Source of the DNA: Labyrinthula sp. Ha
Taxonomy: Eukaryota > Sar > Bigyra > Labyrinthulida > Labyrinthulaceae
Assembly: GCA_015227615.1 (NCBI GenBank)
Contig: JAALGZ010000069.1
Coordinates: forward strand, 1-64,000
Direction: 5' to 3'
DNA length: 64,000 bases
Below the pieces are notes generated by a model. That model had not been told where the DNA came from, did not search any database, and worked only from the letters and a program-made list of their open reading frames with translations. Both the position numbers and the translations under genes were made by a program. Below, piece by piece: positions 23,714 through 36,146 of this stretch; the stretch's first letter is position 1; every line of letters starts with the position of its first letter.

Positions 23714-24450
23714 TTGAGAAAGAAAAACAAAGTAAAGTGCTGTATCGTGGCAGGATATATGAATGCACAAATTAAGAGAAACGAATTAAATATTAGAAAT
23801 AAGAAAGCATGCTCTACTACAAACAATAATAATGGTAAACTACTACTGAGAACATTAAACAGAGGCAAGCTAAATATTCTGAAACGCACATCCAAGACTC
23901 AAAGGAAAGGAAAGAAGAAACACGCTAGCTACCACTCTGTCAGTCCTTTAACCGAAATATCAGAGATTGATTTGCTACAAGCAAGTGATTTAGTTGACGT
24001 GGGAAAACTTAACATCCGTAGAGATGTCATTTAAAGATTCATGGAATCAGCTGTCTTCGCAATTATGCTTTGGAATTTGAGATCTTTGGCCAATTCAACA
24101 CTCCGTTGAAAAAGAGGGGGTCCAGCAAGGTGACCAACTTCGCCTACAAAAGTTATTCTTTGCTTTGACCTCATTATCTGAAAAACATATCTGGGCTCAG
24201 TTTATAACCTATACGTAAAATTAAAAATGCTCAACAGCCTTGATTTTGCAGATGATGCAGCTGTAATAACTCACACATATAGCATAATTGTATCTTTTAC
24301 CTCACAACTTCAAAACATAAAGAACATTAGAGATGTTAAGTTAAATATAGATAGTTCCAAAGTGTTTTTAATTCATAAAGGGTTAAAATTTTAAGGATGT
24401 ATTTAAGGAGGGGATGTTAGTGAACTCTTTGTTATGCTTTGCTTTGTGCC
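23714..24450 (+). mobile_element. Relic of a LINE-type (non-LTR) retrotransposon: endonuclease and reverse-transcriptase pieces
   Basis: 23714-24034 is open and resembles the APE-type endonuclease of LINEs: CCIVAGYMNAQI (for 'vvvaGDfNAqig'), then NGKLLLRTLNRGKLNIL, then SEIDLLQASDLV (for 'S.IDyil.S'). Beginning at about 24114 is GVQQGDQL, the non-LTR RT motif GxxQGxxLSP, followed by LFFALTSL. At 24228-24393 another open piece reads SLDFADDAAVITH, the RT active-site FADD box, followed by KLNIDSSKVFL (for 'gLkiN..Ks'). The pieces are in order but much too close together, and frames change between them, so the copy is deleted and old. The 5' and 3' ends, poly-A tail and target duplication are not identifiable. 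Confidence 0.75.
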
Positions 24451-24839
24451 ATACAATGAAACACTTCATGTCGAAGTGGTCAACACTACCAACAAATATT
24501 CCAGATTATTTGATGGAATAAAGGATCAGTAGTCCACACAAAATTTAAGTAGAAACATATTCTAAACTAATACTAGTGATATATTTAATAACTTCATGGC
24601 ATGGATTGTTGTAAACGAAGAATTCATCCAATCTGTGAAAGTGTTTTTGTTGGGGGTAATCTTCGGACCTAGTTAGTTAGGAAAATAAAGTTTATTGAAA
24701 AGGATGAACTATGTCATAGGCTTTTCATCTTAATATAGAGGCATTCTTTCAACAAATAGCCTGAGATTCAAAACAAAAATATCAACTGCCTGCAGTGGTT
24801 TTGGTAATCTCTTCTTTGAACATGGAAAATAAATGCACC

Positions 24840-25520
24840 TTTCCTAAAATATATAGAAAATTTCATCACCTCTTATTAAAAGCCAGCCATACACTAAGAA
24901 ATCGAACACCAAAACTTCAAAATGGAGCCCGGAAGTTTAACCTTAATAAAGCTAACCCACGAGGGTTAAATCATATACATTCATACTCCAGTCACGTCAA
25001 CAGACTCCAAAACCAAACCTCCTCAAATCTCTATAGCCATCCAAAAATTCTAAACAGAATTCAGATCCCAATCACTCTTATACTATGGCCAAAAGTCTCT
25101 GATCAATAACGAAGCCCTCCCGCCAACATATCCTACAACAACATACTTGCTACTAAGATCAAAACTATTAATAACTAAATGGGTTAACACCCACCCAAGA
25201 ATTTCTTCCGACTTTTCATAAAGCTTGGAAGAAACTCTCTAAACTCTCCCGAATTCGGCTGATACCCATAACAACCAACAACAATGTATTAACCATGTAC
25301 TGCGTGCCAGTAAAATCCATCCCTTCCGAAGATGTGGCCTATTCTTCATCCTCTTACAACTTTTTGGGAGGATGCAAAAGCCTTACCACGACAAGCTCAG
25401 CAGCTTTGAGCTTATATTCAATAACTCGACTCTGTATTGGGACAATAAGGAAAAGCACCAGAAGGGCGCAAAAATTAGTTCCCGAGAGCCCATCAGAATA
25501 TATTAATATTTGATATAGAG
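24840..25520 (-). pseudogene. Decayed coding stretch of unknown family
   Basis: On the minus strand one frame carries long amino-acid-like runs broken by several stops (for example VINSFDLSSKYVVVGYVGG and FIKVKLPGSILKFW). On the plus strand two frames of 104 and 72 codons (24795-25109, 25295-25513) are open. Base composition is less AT-rich than the surroundings. It may be the far end of the neighbouring LINE or a separate fossil. I recognise no motif. Confidence 0.3.
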
Positions 25521-27589
25521 AATATTATTAATTTTATCACCATTAGGCAACGTAAGAATGCTTACCGAAGGCAGTTATTTTTGCCCTGAATACATATCCA
25601 AGTATCACCCAAGGGACATAACGCCAGATTTAAAAGAAGTTCCAAAATTTGAAAAGTAACCTCAGCTAATCTAAATATAGTTTCCATAATACCTGTTGAA
25701 CAAGACTTTACTCATTGCAATCAAAGTTGCATCAATTGGAAATACATCTTATGTCTAAACAAAACGCAAAGCTAGGTATTGAAGTAGAGTCCTGAAAAGC
25801 TAAAATAATTTCTCAAGGTTTAAAAACATTTTTTCACAATTCAAAATTGAGCGTATACGTAAATACGGGATTGCTGAAAGTTCAAAACAACCATCTGAGT
25901 TGTCCGATGCTTATTTATCTCTTTTTTGTCATTTTTCTAGTATATATTTAACACACATTGGTAAGTTGCTGATTAGTTTAGATACAATGCAGATGATAAA
26001 TGCCAATCAAGTAGTTTTTAACCTATAGAAACTCCAGGAACCACCAATGATTCAATATAAATGCCATAGTAATTTGAATAAGTGAACAAATAAAAGTAAG
26101 AACTATACACGTTAAAGAACATATATCGCATAGGCCCTGCCCAAGCAGTTATCATTGTTTAGTGATTAGTACACAAATTGCATAGAGGCTTAGCTTGAGT
26201 GTATAGCTAACTCAAAACATATTAACTGTAACTAACTACACATGGATTCGTGTAAGGGCGGAAGTTTTCCCAGGTAACCTCACTAAGAAAATTATATAGG
26301 TTAAGTGGTTCTCACCAATCGAAAACTGGACTAGAATAGTAACAAGCTTAATTAATTGGAAACGAATGTGATATACATAGCTTCAAATTCTCAGTCTTAA
26401 TATGTAGGATTTATTAACAAGCGAGAGTCAATGAAGTTTTATGTTGTAGTGAAGATCCAGTTTGGTAACATTGCGGGTCTTGAAAGTTAAGAAGACCAAG
26501 AAAGGAGCCACATCTTTATGGAAGACATACATTGCTCTCTGGCAAAGAGTTAGTTAAATACCAACAGTCTTTTTTTTATTACTTATTTAATTATTGGCCT
26601 GTTACGATGTATCCCTACTGCACGTTCCCAGGGAAGTTGGTGTCCGAACAAACCATCTCATAAATCCAAGATAAAATCTTTCGGTCTATAGTTTGGAAGC
26701 TATAAAAGAAACACCTTACTATGCAGATTGTCAATTATACACGTGCTAGTTTCCCGTTATATTTTTTTACTTGGTTTCGAAGTTGTAATATACAGTACAG
26801 AAATTATATTCGCCCTACTCTTGACCCTGTACTTCAGGCACAGATTTTCTCGGATTTACGATGGCTATATCATAAAGGTACTTACAGACACAAACAAGGC
26901 TTCTTGGTAACCATAGTAAATAGAGCAATGACACACCTTGATTTAACTTGCATAGACAGCTAAAAATCATTTATCTGAAACCATTCTTACTAGCTCGAAA
27001 TATTCAAAGGAATACCTTTATACTTCAATAATTATTAATCTCATTTAGTTTATATTTATTCTAATCTTAAAATTACCTCTCATTCTAATTTCCATTTGGT
27101 ATCAATTGGGAAACATATTACTTAAATTGACTTCGAGGAGAACATATTACTTAAAACTAGCTCATATATTTATCAAATGTAGTTGCTATTTTTTCAACTA
27201 CATAGAATTTTGCGAGTAGATTCGTATAGCTTAGGTTCTATTCATAGCACTAATTTTGTAAAATGATTTAGTTAAGAGGCTTTCTTAGTTGTTTGTGAAT
27301 GCAAGGCTGTATGACATGTCTAGCAGTACGACAGTGGCGTATTTCCAGATGCAGTACGGTAAAGGGAAAAACTTACGACTAGATTTCTGCCTCATTCTAA
27401 ACAGAAATTATTTTGGTCCAATCAGGAATTTTCTCCCGAGGCGAATTTATTCTTCATGTGTTAGAGCAGTCAGCAAATAAGATCGCTGTAATTGGGCTAC
27501 AATAATGCATGCAAGAAAGAGGATTTAGCAACAGAGGTATATAGACAAGGGTATCGCACTGGAGCTAACGGTAGTGACTGCATTGACTA
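25521..27589. other. Gene-free AT-rich stretch
   Basis: No supported gene. Frames of 60-80 codons at 26721-26963, 26728-26910 and 27289-27480 carry no motif and overlap in different frames. I see nothing else. Confidence 0.45.
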
Positions 27590-28069
27590 GGCACCGATTT
27601 GATAAGAATTATCAATAATTATTTGAGACCTGTCTAATTCTGAGTATCAACAAAATAATTAGGATTTTGATTTTTATCAAATGATTATGATTTCAATCTG
27701 CTTTTCAATTGATTATCTTTACAAGACTTGGCCACATCAGAGTGTACCAAACGGCCACATAACGTGTACTCTATTTATACACAGTGCGAAATTTCATATT
27801 AAAGGCCATATTATCCAGCAATAATCCGATACTAGGATGCAGAAGGGCAGTTTGCCCGAGCTCCGAAAAATTTTATACCGTGGCAAAATGAAAGATAGAT
27901 GTTGTAGCCACTTGATCCAAGGTAGTGTGGCTCATTATGTTTTTAATTTAATAATCAATTGAGTAACATTAATCAATAAAAATGACTGGGGAACTATAAG
28001 AATCAATTAAAAACAAAAATATGGGGAATTTTTTTTCTGATAAATTATCAATAATTTGAAACCGATGCC
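27590..28069. repeat. MITE copy A (480 bp), TA-flanked
   Basis: Non-coding element whose ends are inverted: GGCACCGATTT at 27590-27600 and, reversed, GGCATCGGTTT ending at 28069 (9 of 11 bases). TA flanks both sides (27588-27589 and 28070-28071), as expected of a Tc1/mariner-type target duplication. The end regions are AT-rich and built around ATTATCAAT/ATTGATAA. It is similar along most of its length to copy B. Confidence 0.75.
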
Positions 28070-29698
28070 TAATTATTTGATACGCTCATGAACTATATTC
28101 AAATGAATATATAGATACTTAATATATTAATACTTAAGGATTCAATTCTATCTTCGGATAATGATTTCACAAGGGAATGATAACAACGTAACACCAAAAA
28201 CCTGTGTTTAATTAATTCGTAGACTTTGGGTTCTCTACAGGTAAATATCAAATCGCTTCAGATCCAACTAGGCTAATAAGAAAAAAATACTTTTAACGTA
28301 ATTAAAATCTTAAGCAGAGTCAACATGTATAAATAAGCATCACTCTCTTACTTGAATAAGCCAAAGTAGCGTAGTTTTCCAACTATAAGACATACTTAGA
28401 CCATAATAATTAAGGTTAAGCAAGGGCCTATAGCATTGCAAAACCATAAAAGTAGCTTGCCACAACCTAACTACTCAAGAGAAAGCTGTAATCTTGATCC
28501 ATTTTCATCATTAGCTAGCTGGCAGCTGAGAATTTTGCTATATCAGTTAAATCAGTACTTTGGTAAATAAACCTACCAAGATGAAGTGAAACGGGGTTGG
28601 CTACTTTCCATTTGGCTAGAAACAAGGAAAGAGCTACACAAGCAGTGCAGTAAACTCTGGGACATGCAAGAATAGCTTTTAAGAACGATGAACTATTTGA
28701 TGAGTTTTTAAAGTATTAAAGGATGATGTACCATATCGACTTTATGCCAAACAATCAGGGAAGAGTGAGTCACTTCCTAAGAGGAAAAAAACTCCGAGAA
28801 AGACCAGAGTCAAGATTATGGAATTTAAATCAAGCCAAACCTTGTAAGAGAGTGATTCTAACCAAAACCAGCAAGAAAATGCTAATTTGGAAACCATAAA
28901 GGATGTGCCGGTACAGATAGATAAGCTACTAATCCACGAAACAAAAATCCTGCAAAACTTTTTAATGTTAATGTCTTATTGTGCTTTCTTGTGATTATAG
29001 TAAGTTAACAAGTGTCTTTGCTTCCTCTTTGCTTCTGAGTATAATCGTTTAGTTTTATTATGTTGTCGCTTAACTTATTATACCGTCTATTATAGTTATT
29101 ACTATGTGATGTGGCACTATGGCGTCTTTAGCCCAACAAAAGGAAGACCCACAGAGCTTCTAGTGATTTCACACTAGTGTACCGGACATGAAGGAAAAAA
29201 GGTATTTGAAATAGTGAAAAAACATGCTTTGGTTCTTTGTATACAACCAATTACCTAGGCAACCTGTATGAAATTTTCCTTCTTTATTTTCATAGATGAA
29301 GTATATATGACAGATATAGTTACTTTAAGTTCCAAGCTAAGCATTAAGGCCTAGTGATGTTGTATATATTTATTTTGCCTCCTTTGGCTTGGCGTTGTAA
29401 TTTCTTAACAAAAGATAGAAGTTTTATCAGCTCACAACAACTCTTAGGCAAATTATAACTTATTTTAATATATCCAACTCAGGCTGGTCTAAGACCTACT
29501 TGTTAATGTAGCTCATCACACCCATTATATTGCTAGCACTAGAAACATGTTCTTAAGCACTCTTGTAACGAAGCTTAGGTTACATCTCGGTTATAGCTAC
29601 AGTCCCGAAGCAAGAACAACTCAAATCTAGTAGCTGGAGAGAAAATAAACCATCAATATTCAATAAATATTTAACACTAAACCTGACATTTTCCTAAA
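28070..29698. other. Gene-free AT-rich stretch
   Basis: Lies between MITE copy A and the kinase-PH gene. No open frame, RNA gene or repeat recognised. Presumably includes the 3' end of the kinase mRNA. Confidence 0.45.
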
Positions 29699-32206
29699 CT
29701 AGTAGCTGAGTTTTCGAATAGCTTCCTTCTTTGTCCATTCTTTGTACCTTCCATTAATAATTCTGACCCATTCATCTCTACTTTCTCTACTCTTCGCCTG
29801 AAGGATCCTCTGCTTATCATTCATCAGCAGCATGAAGCAGTTAGGTTTACCTACCTGTGCCACGGAAACAACTCTAGCTGCTGTCTTATTAATGTCCATC
29901 GGCATGTCCATAAACAAATACGCTCCTCTAACCTGCTGCTTTCTCTGAGCTGCTTCATCTTTAAAATAAATCAAACCTTCCCCTGTAGTTATTACCCAAA
30001 CCTTCTTCCAAAATCCAAAACCATTCTTCTGAATCAAAAATCCCCTCTTATCAGTGACTCGCCTCCTGGAACCCTGCTTTGATAGGTTTTTCTTTCTAAT
30101 CTCATCTGCGCTACGCTCAGCACTTTTTTGTCTACGAATAATCTCTTCATCCAGCAGATCCATAGGTTCACTCGCTCTGAAGTCTATATTCCCAAATGAG
30201 GATTTTGCTCCAGGCCTTGACGTCATGCTCTTATTCAAATTATTTCTATCCACCATCCTTTTAAAAGACCTCTTTATACTATTAAACACAGTCTTCGAGC
30301 TATCTTGTCTCACTAACTTGCTTTCATCAGGATCCTCTCTTTCAATGATCAAAATTCCAGATGTTTTTTTAGAACCAAAATCAAATTCAAAAGTTTCTTC
30401 ACTCGGTCGTGGAGTATTCTTCGGAACCCATGACCGATGCTTTATAAAATTAACTATATTGGTTTTCGTCTTTTTCAGTGGATTTCGGGAAACTTCAACC
30501 AATTCCTTCTTTGCAGCTTCTGAGTTTCCAGACTTTTTCTTCTTCTTGATTGTATTCTTAATCTCTTTTCTTCTTTGCTTTTCCCTCTTCTCAACCAACG
30601 ACGAACTTCGAACAATATTTTGCCCCATTAGTGGCTGCTCTAGCTTGTTCGGAACATTAAGCGGATTACTAGTGCGTATTTTAACTATTTTTTGCCCACT
30701 TCTTCTTAGTCTTTCATCTTCAGATTCCTCCAGTTCAGAATCGCTTTCACCATTCAATTTCTCATCCACATCCTTCAACCTCTCTTCTTCATTTCTAAAA
30801 CTCTTATAACTTGGCATATTTCTTTTTCTTGTTTTTTGCTTTTCTCTTAAATTTCTTCTACTCCTTCGAACCGATCTTGCACCAATTCTAGGAAGATTTC
30901 TTGGCTTTGGAGGTATTGGAGGAGGGGTTCTCATTTCCTCGGGTTGCTCGATTTTAACTTTCTTGCTACCGAATTCAATCTCATTTGAAGTTTTATTCTG
31001 TGACTCGTCAGAATCAATAGAGAAAGTGTCTCCATTGTCTCCCATTGGTGCTAATGCACGAGTTACAGACATTCTTCTAAGCTCATTCACCTCATTCTTA
31101 TCTCCATCATCTTTCATGAACCTACTTGTCATATCTTGTTGACTTTTTTGTTCTTCCTCACCAATCATTTTTTCCCATTTTGACGTCAACTCCTTCAAAA
31201 TTTCATCTTCATCAAGAACATTAACACCGCCACCATCTTCATTTCCAACTTCATTACCCATATCGTATAGCCAGTCATATCTAAAACTACTAACAAATGA
31301 ACAAAAAATAATACGCATCTCTCATAGTTGACCGATCCATAGCTTCATCAGCAGCTGTATACTGAATCAAACTAACCAAACCCTCTGGAATATCAGGTGC
31401 ATCATCCAATCTTTTCATATCCTCACTCGTATCCTCCCAGTCCACACAGAACCCATTCATAGCATTTCTCTCAGGTACACATTTGGTACAAACTTCATAC
31501 ACAGTTATTCCAAAACTATACACGTCTGCGGGCAAGTAGTATGGTTGGCTAAACATCATTTCCGGCGCCATGAACTCATCAGTGCCCAAACAAGTCATTG
31601 CTCTGTCCGATTCGGCCACCTCTTCATAGTTTTCTATATACGGCACTTCTCTTGCAAATCCAAGGTCGATCAATTTAGGTGTTAAGTCGAGAGAAAGCAT
31701 AATGTTATCCGTTTTAATATCTCTGTTAATTATTTGGCGTTCGTGAAGATAAGCAATCGCATTTGCAGTGTCTCTGAGAATTAAAATCTTTCTATTCCAA
31801 GTTAATTTATCTGAAAATTTTGAATTCAGTAGGATACGAAGGTTTCCTCCGGGGATGTACTCTGTAACAGAGTAGATTATGCCTTTACTGGGTTGAGATG
31901 CGCCGATGTACTGGACTATGTGCTCGTGATCGCAGTATCGCAGGATAGCAAGTTCGTTTAGAAGATATCTAGGATAAAAACAAAATAAAATCTACCCTTG
32001 AAGTTCATCATCAGTAACGGGTTGCTTCTTAACTGCGACAACACTCCCTTTGTAAAGACCTTTAAAAACCTCGCTAAAGTTTCCTTTTCCAACCAGTTCG
32101 CCAAGAAAAACAGTCTAAGGAATGAATAAACAAGAAATATTTGTACAGATGACTTTATATTGAAGTCATTGAGTGTGAATGGTTTAACTAAGCCCTCCTC
32201 GGCCAT
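29699..32206 (-). CDS. Protein kinase (TKL-like) with C-terminal PH domain
   Basis: Predicted Ser/Thr kinase joined to a phosphoinositide-binding PH module, so probably recruited to membranes. Four exons, introns at 32115-32146 (32 nt), 31969-31995 (27 nt) and 31281-31314 (34 nt; a 25-nt alternative acceptor is also in frame). The spliced frame is 804 residues. The kinase domain covers residues about 20-290: GKGNFSEVFKG (glycine loop), VVAVKK (catalytic Lys), INRDIKTDN (catalytic loop with Asn in place of the His of HRD), IDLGFAR (DLG instead of DFG), GTDEFMAPE, and a C-lobe ending RSTMRDAYDWL. A long basic, Ser-rich, probably disordered linker follows, including a PPPIPPKPR proline motif (possible SH3 ligand) and PSYKSFRNEEERLKDVDEKL. 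The PH domain is the last ~110 residues (GFLIQKNGFGFWKKVWVIT ... SRESRDEWVRIINGRYKEW, with the conserved Trp). The catalytic Lys, Asp and Asn are all present, so activity is likely. Confidence 0.9.
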
Positions 32207-32259
32207 TTGTAGTATATTCTGTTAGATGTTTTGTTTCGTTCGAAATATTTAAAAACTTA

Positions 32260-32570
32260 ATCGAAACAACTCTGTATCAACAAGTTCTTCCATACCATAT
32301 ATTCCTTCTGAGATTTCATGGGTTCAGGAGAAGGTAAGATCGGATGATTCGTGGGATCCTTCCATTGGAAGAACCGATAGAAGGGACAACTGTGGGCGGG
32401 CCATAACCATCAGTAACGCAATCTCGAATCTCATTCTTAACTTGTGCAGAAGCAGTGAACGAATTCTTGGGTAACTTTTATCTTAGTAAGATCCATCCCC
32501 TGCCTATTGAATTCACTAGAACTTGCCGATGTTTGAAACGTGCCTAGGTGCAAGGTCATCGTAGGCGTGT
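32260..32570. other. GC-richer island with open frames on both strands upstream of the kinase gene
   Basis: About 50% GC against a much lower background. The plus strand is open for some 70 codons without ATG (about 32256-32478: VRSDDSWDPSIGRTDRRD). On the minus strand two frames are open in part (NEIRDCVTDGYGPPTVVPSI in one, FYRFFQWKDPTNHPILPSPE in another; the FFQW part loosely recalls a GRF zinc finger). It could be a decayed gene or small exons of an unrecognised gene. Confidence 0.25.
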
Positions 32571-34695
32571 GAAGTTAACTTCAAGAAGTTTAGTTTGTTT
32601 CTACCTATTTACAGCAGGCTAACACTAGTACAGAAAAGAAAATGGGAATATCTCTACTAAAACAACAAAAGGAAGGTTTTACAAGACCCTATTAAACTTC
32701 AAGTAACAGCTCAAGACAGAAGCCAAACCCTGCTCCAGATCTTTAAGATTTAAGAACCTAATCATGAAGATCGGGTAGCAGTCAGTTTTTAGTTAGTAAC
32801 TGATGGGTCTTCGACCATTTCAGTGCTATGGTTGTAAGCACTAGATTTTACAAGAATTATTGTAGCTTAGCCTTGATAGTGCTGAATGCTTTTGTGCATG
32901 TTGGCCTAGTGTGCATAATAACAATGTGGATGAAGCTTGTAGTGGCCATCCCAAGAGTTGAGACTGAAGATTATTTAGAACCAGAGAGCTTAACAGGAGG
33001 GCACAATGCATCGCATGGTTTTTAAGACTTTTTTATGTTAAAGCATCACTATTAATTAGCAATTATTAGATTCAACGGAAGGTCATTCCAAAAACCATTT
33101 TAGAAACTGTGCTTAATAAAACCAGAAAATTATCAGACGTGCATTCTATGAGCAAACTGATGAAATATTGGTTTAAAACTTACTCTGTAACAAAGTTTCC
33201 TAAATATCATCTTGTTCAATCCCAATTTTGTACGTGGCAAAGTAAAATAGCTAGTTTTTGGCAGAATAAAATAAGAGCTTACCATAGCAGGCAACCTCTA
33301 CCATATGGACTCGTATCTCATTCTTCCTCTTGAGAAGCTAATCTTCTCAATTTAGACACAGCCTTTGGAACTTAGCTCCTCACTTAGTTAATTAAACAAT
33401 CACTGATATGTTCCACGAAAGCAGGAAAATGATAATCCAATTTAGACTAATGGGATAGTGGAAGATGATTTTAATATCAGTTCATCTTCGATTTTCTTGG
33501 AGAACTAGCAAAGTTCTGTTACCAAGAAAACCTATGCGGAGTTACATTCGTTTAATTGGATTTTGTCGTCTGTCCAAGAAACTTTAACCTTTAAAAGGTA
33601 TAATAATTCTAAGAGCAAAAGGTGGCAATTGCCTTAAGCTGTGGGTTAGAACCACAAGAAAAAATAATTTCAAAAGGGTAGGTGATTTTCAGCATTGAGT
33701 TGATATGTTTCCTCTGATGCATCTCGTAAAACACTTTACCAATCCCAATTAAAACTTTCGTCATATAGTTCAAACTTGACAAATTACTGGAATTTTGCTC
33801 CTATTTGGCATCAACCCTGTAAAAGACAGGTCTTGATTCTACCTTGCCATGAGGGGGATACGTTTATTGATGATAGTTCCAATAAGTTTTCAAGTGAACT
33901 CTTATGTATATTTGTTGAAGCGAAATCCATGATGGTGGCTCTGCAATTCCATTTCATTAGGAATATACCTGATTATGCCTTTCTTACCTCTGTTTAGCTA
34001 TTATCTCAGCAATTACTGATTAAGATTATGAAATTACGCTAAGCAAAATGTACGTTAGCTCCTCAGCAATAGTGCCTCCTTTCGTTTTATCAGATAATTA
34101 AAGGTACCAGCTATTAGGCTATTATGTAGGAAAGAAGACGGTGGCAGCGACTAAACCATATCATAAAGCATTTTAGGGAACATAAATGGCTTGTTAAGGA
34201 TGCATTGAAGTCTTCACCATAACCAATGCAAATCAATGTAGCAATACATGCACAAGATAACCATTTGATTTGAGCTTGGAGCAACTTCTTTTGCTTCATT
34301 GAGCACTCTTCCATGTGATCACCAAAGCTCCTGGTTAGATTAGAGGTTTCAATTAAACCGACATAGAAGTACCGTACTTCTCTATTTGTTATATTTCCAT
34401 TTATAGATAGCAGCTATTAGGCTCATCAAATCTTTCCTCTAACTCAAGCAAATTCTTACCAACGTAAAACTGAAATGTTTTTATAAAAGGAAAATGGTTT
34501 CTATTCGCACCGTAGTAGTGTGTCTTAATTAAGAAAAGGTTCTGACACAGAGTCAATACAATGGATAAACCATTTTCTCAGCTCCTAACTTGAAGCACGA
34601 AGTCTTCATATATTGCTCTTGTAATAAAAAAAGCAGCGCCAAAGGTTATCAAGCCATGTATCCATCTGAAAAACAAAAGTGTTTTTATATCGCTA
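32571..34695. other. Gene-free stretch
   Basis: Short frames at 32828-33025, 33109-33333 and 33776-33997 (65-74 codons) have no secure motif. The first contains VLNAFVH near a hydrophobic run, faintly recalling fatty-acid elongases. Nothing else seen. Confidence 0.4.
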
Positions 34696-35163
34696 GACAT
34701 CCGATTTGGTGAAAGTTACGAAAAATTGCTTGGTAATTGTTTTGTTTCTGAGTATCAATAAAATAATTGGGATTTTGAATTTTCATCAAATGATTCCTAT
34801 TTCATTTTGATTATCAATGCACGACTGGGCAAAACCACCTTGGACTAAATGGCCCAAAACATAATTTTTATTTGTGCACTATATGAAAATCCATATAATA
34901 AACCATATGACGCAGGAATAACGCGGTAATATGTTGCAGTACTTGCATCTGCCCAGTATCTTGAAGAATTTCATAAGGCGCAAAAAAAAGGAAAAAGATT
35001 TTGTTGGCTATTTTGCCCAAGACCTTGTGACGCAGCCTCATATTGATAATCAATGGAGTATCATTAATTAATCAAAATGGCTACGAAACTATCGGAATCA
35101 ATTAAAAACGAAAATATGGAACATTTTTTCTTGATAAACTATCAATAAATCAACCCCGATCAC
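34696..35163. repeat. MITE copy B (468 bp), TA-flanked
   Basis: Starts GACATCCGATTT at 34696 and ends at 35163 with the inverted GTGATCGGGGTT. Flanked by TA at 34694-34695 and 35164-35165. It shares with copy A blocks such as GAGTATCAAYAAAATAATT, TTTTCATCAAATGATT and GGAATCAATTAAAAACGAAAA-like sequence in the same order. It has no coding capacity. Confidence 0.75.
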
Positions 35164-35858
35164 TACATATCACACAAACTATAGAATGGCCATTAGCACA
35201 AGTTAGGTAAGACTAGACTGAATTTAAGGATTCATTCTCAGTTTCATCTTAATGTTTTCTTGCAAAATATAAATTTTACGAAAATTTTAATTAAGTTTTA
35301 GACATTTTTAGCAATATATCGAAATAAGGAGACGCTTAAACATAGAACGTACGGAATCTCCTGAGGCCAAATTGAAAATCTTGTATAGCGTACAAACCAT
35401 AACTGATATTGCACTTTGAAACTTGATAAAAAATAAATTGGTTTTATAATCTCCGCATACCAGCGCTTCAAATGTTGTTGCTTGCACATAATGAGTAGAG
35501 AGTGAGAGAAAAAAAAAGGTAATAATGAACTGGATACTCTTTGGATTTATTGAATCTAAGATGTTTTCTTACTATTAATAACGCGCCCCGGTATTGGAGA
35601 TTTAGACATACCAGATATCATAAAAGTACTCAGTAGGAACCAAACTTCATTTCTCTAATGAATTGTGTGCTTCAACACAGTGAAGGAGAGGTTATTTATT
35701 TTTTCATTGCACTGAAATTTAAAACTCCAGTGGATGAATTAAACGAACTGTAACTTCTAGGCTATTATCTGCTTTTCAAATATTTTGTTTCTGCGAGTAA
35801 AATCAGGACGGAATCTTGGTTTTTTGACCGCGGAGTTAGATGTTTCCCGTAATCTGAA
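35164..35858. other. Gene-free stretch
   Basis: AT-rich; no supported feature. Confidence 0.4.
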
Positions 35859-35861
35859 CGG

Positions 35862-36146
35862 TTGCGATGTGTTTTGAAAATGCTTAAAGTACAGAAATCA
35901 GGAAAAGTGCGAGTAAAATATACAAGTATTCGTAGTTCCACAACCAAAATTAGGGTTCATTTCAAAAATACACACGCAATTTCCAAGAATTGTAAGAAAC
36001 TAAATGAATACATACCGAAGGGAATTTTTGAATTTATTGAAGAATTGAACAGCGAACCGTTTAAACGGAGATGTGAACCCTCATACTTATTATTATTATT
36101 AGGATTAAGCACCAAAGCTAGGGAAGATATGTTTACTAAATGCTAA
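35862..36146 (+). pseudogene. Possible relic of ribosomal protein uL22 (eukaryotic L17)
   Basis: The open frame contains VKYT, then RVHFKNT, then after 28 residues PFKRR. Eukaryotic uL22 has VRYS, then RVHFKNTRETAQAI, then after 29 residues PFRR, in the same order. The stretch between is not similar, and the part after PFKRR (a Leu-rich end) does not match. The length, 94 codons, is about half of uL22. I read it as a possible degraded or truncated copy, but chance similarity is not excluded. Confidence 0.25.

Noticed and set aside
30054-30809. 251-codon plus-strand frame
   Set aside because: A shadow of the kinase-PH gene on the opposite strand; Ser/Phe/Leu-rich composition with no motif.
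32828-33025. Frame with VLNAFVH and a hydrophobic run, recalling fatty-acid elongase
   Set aside because: Only one short motif; the His box and surrounding helices are absent.
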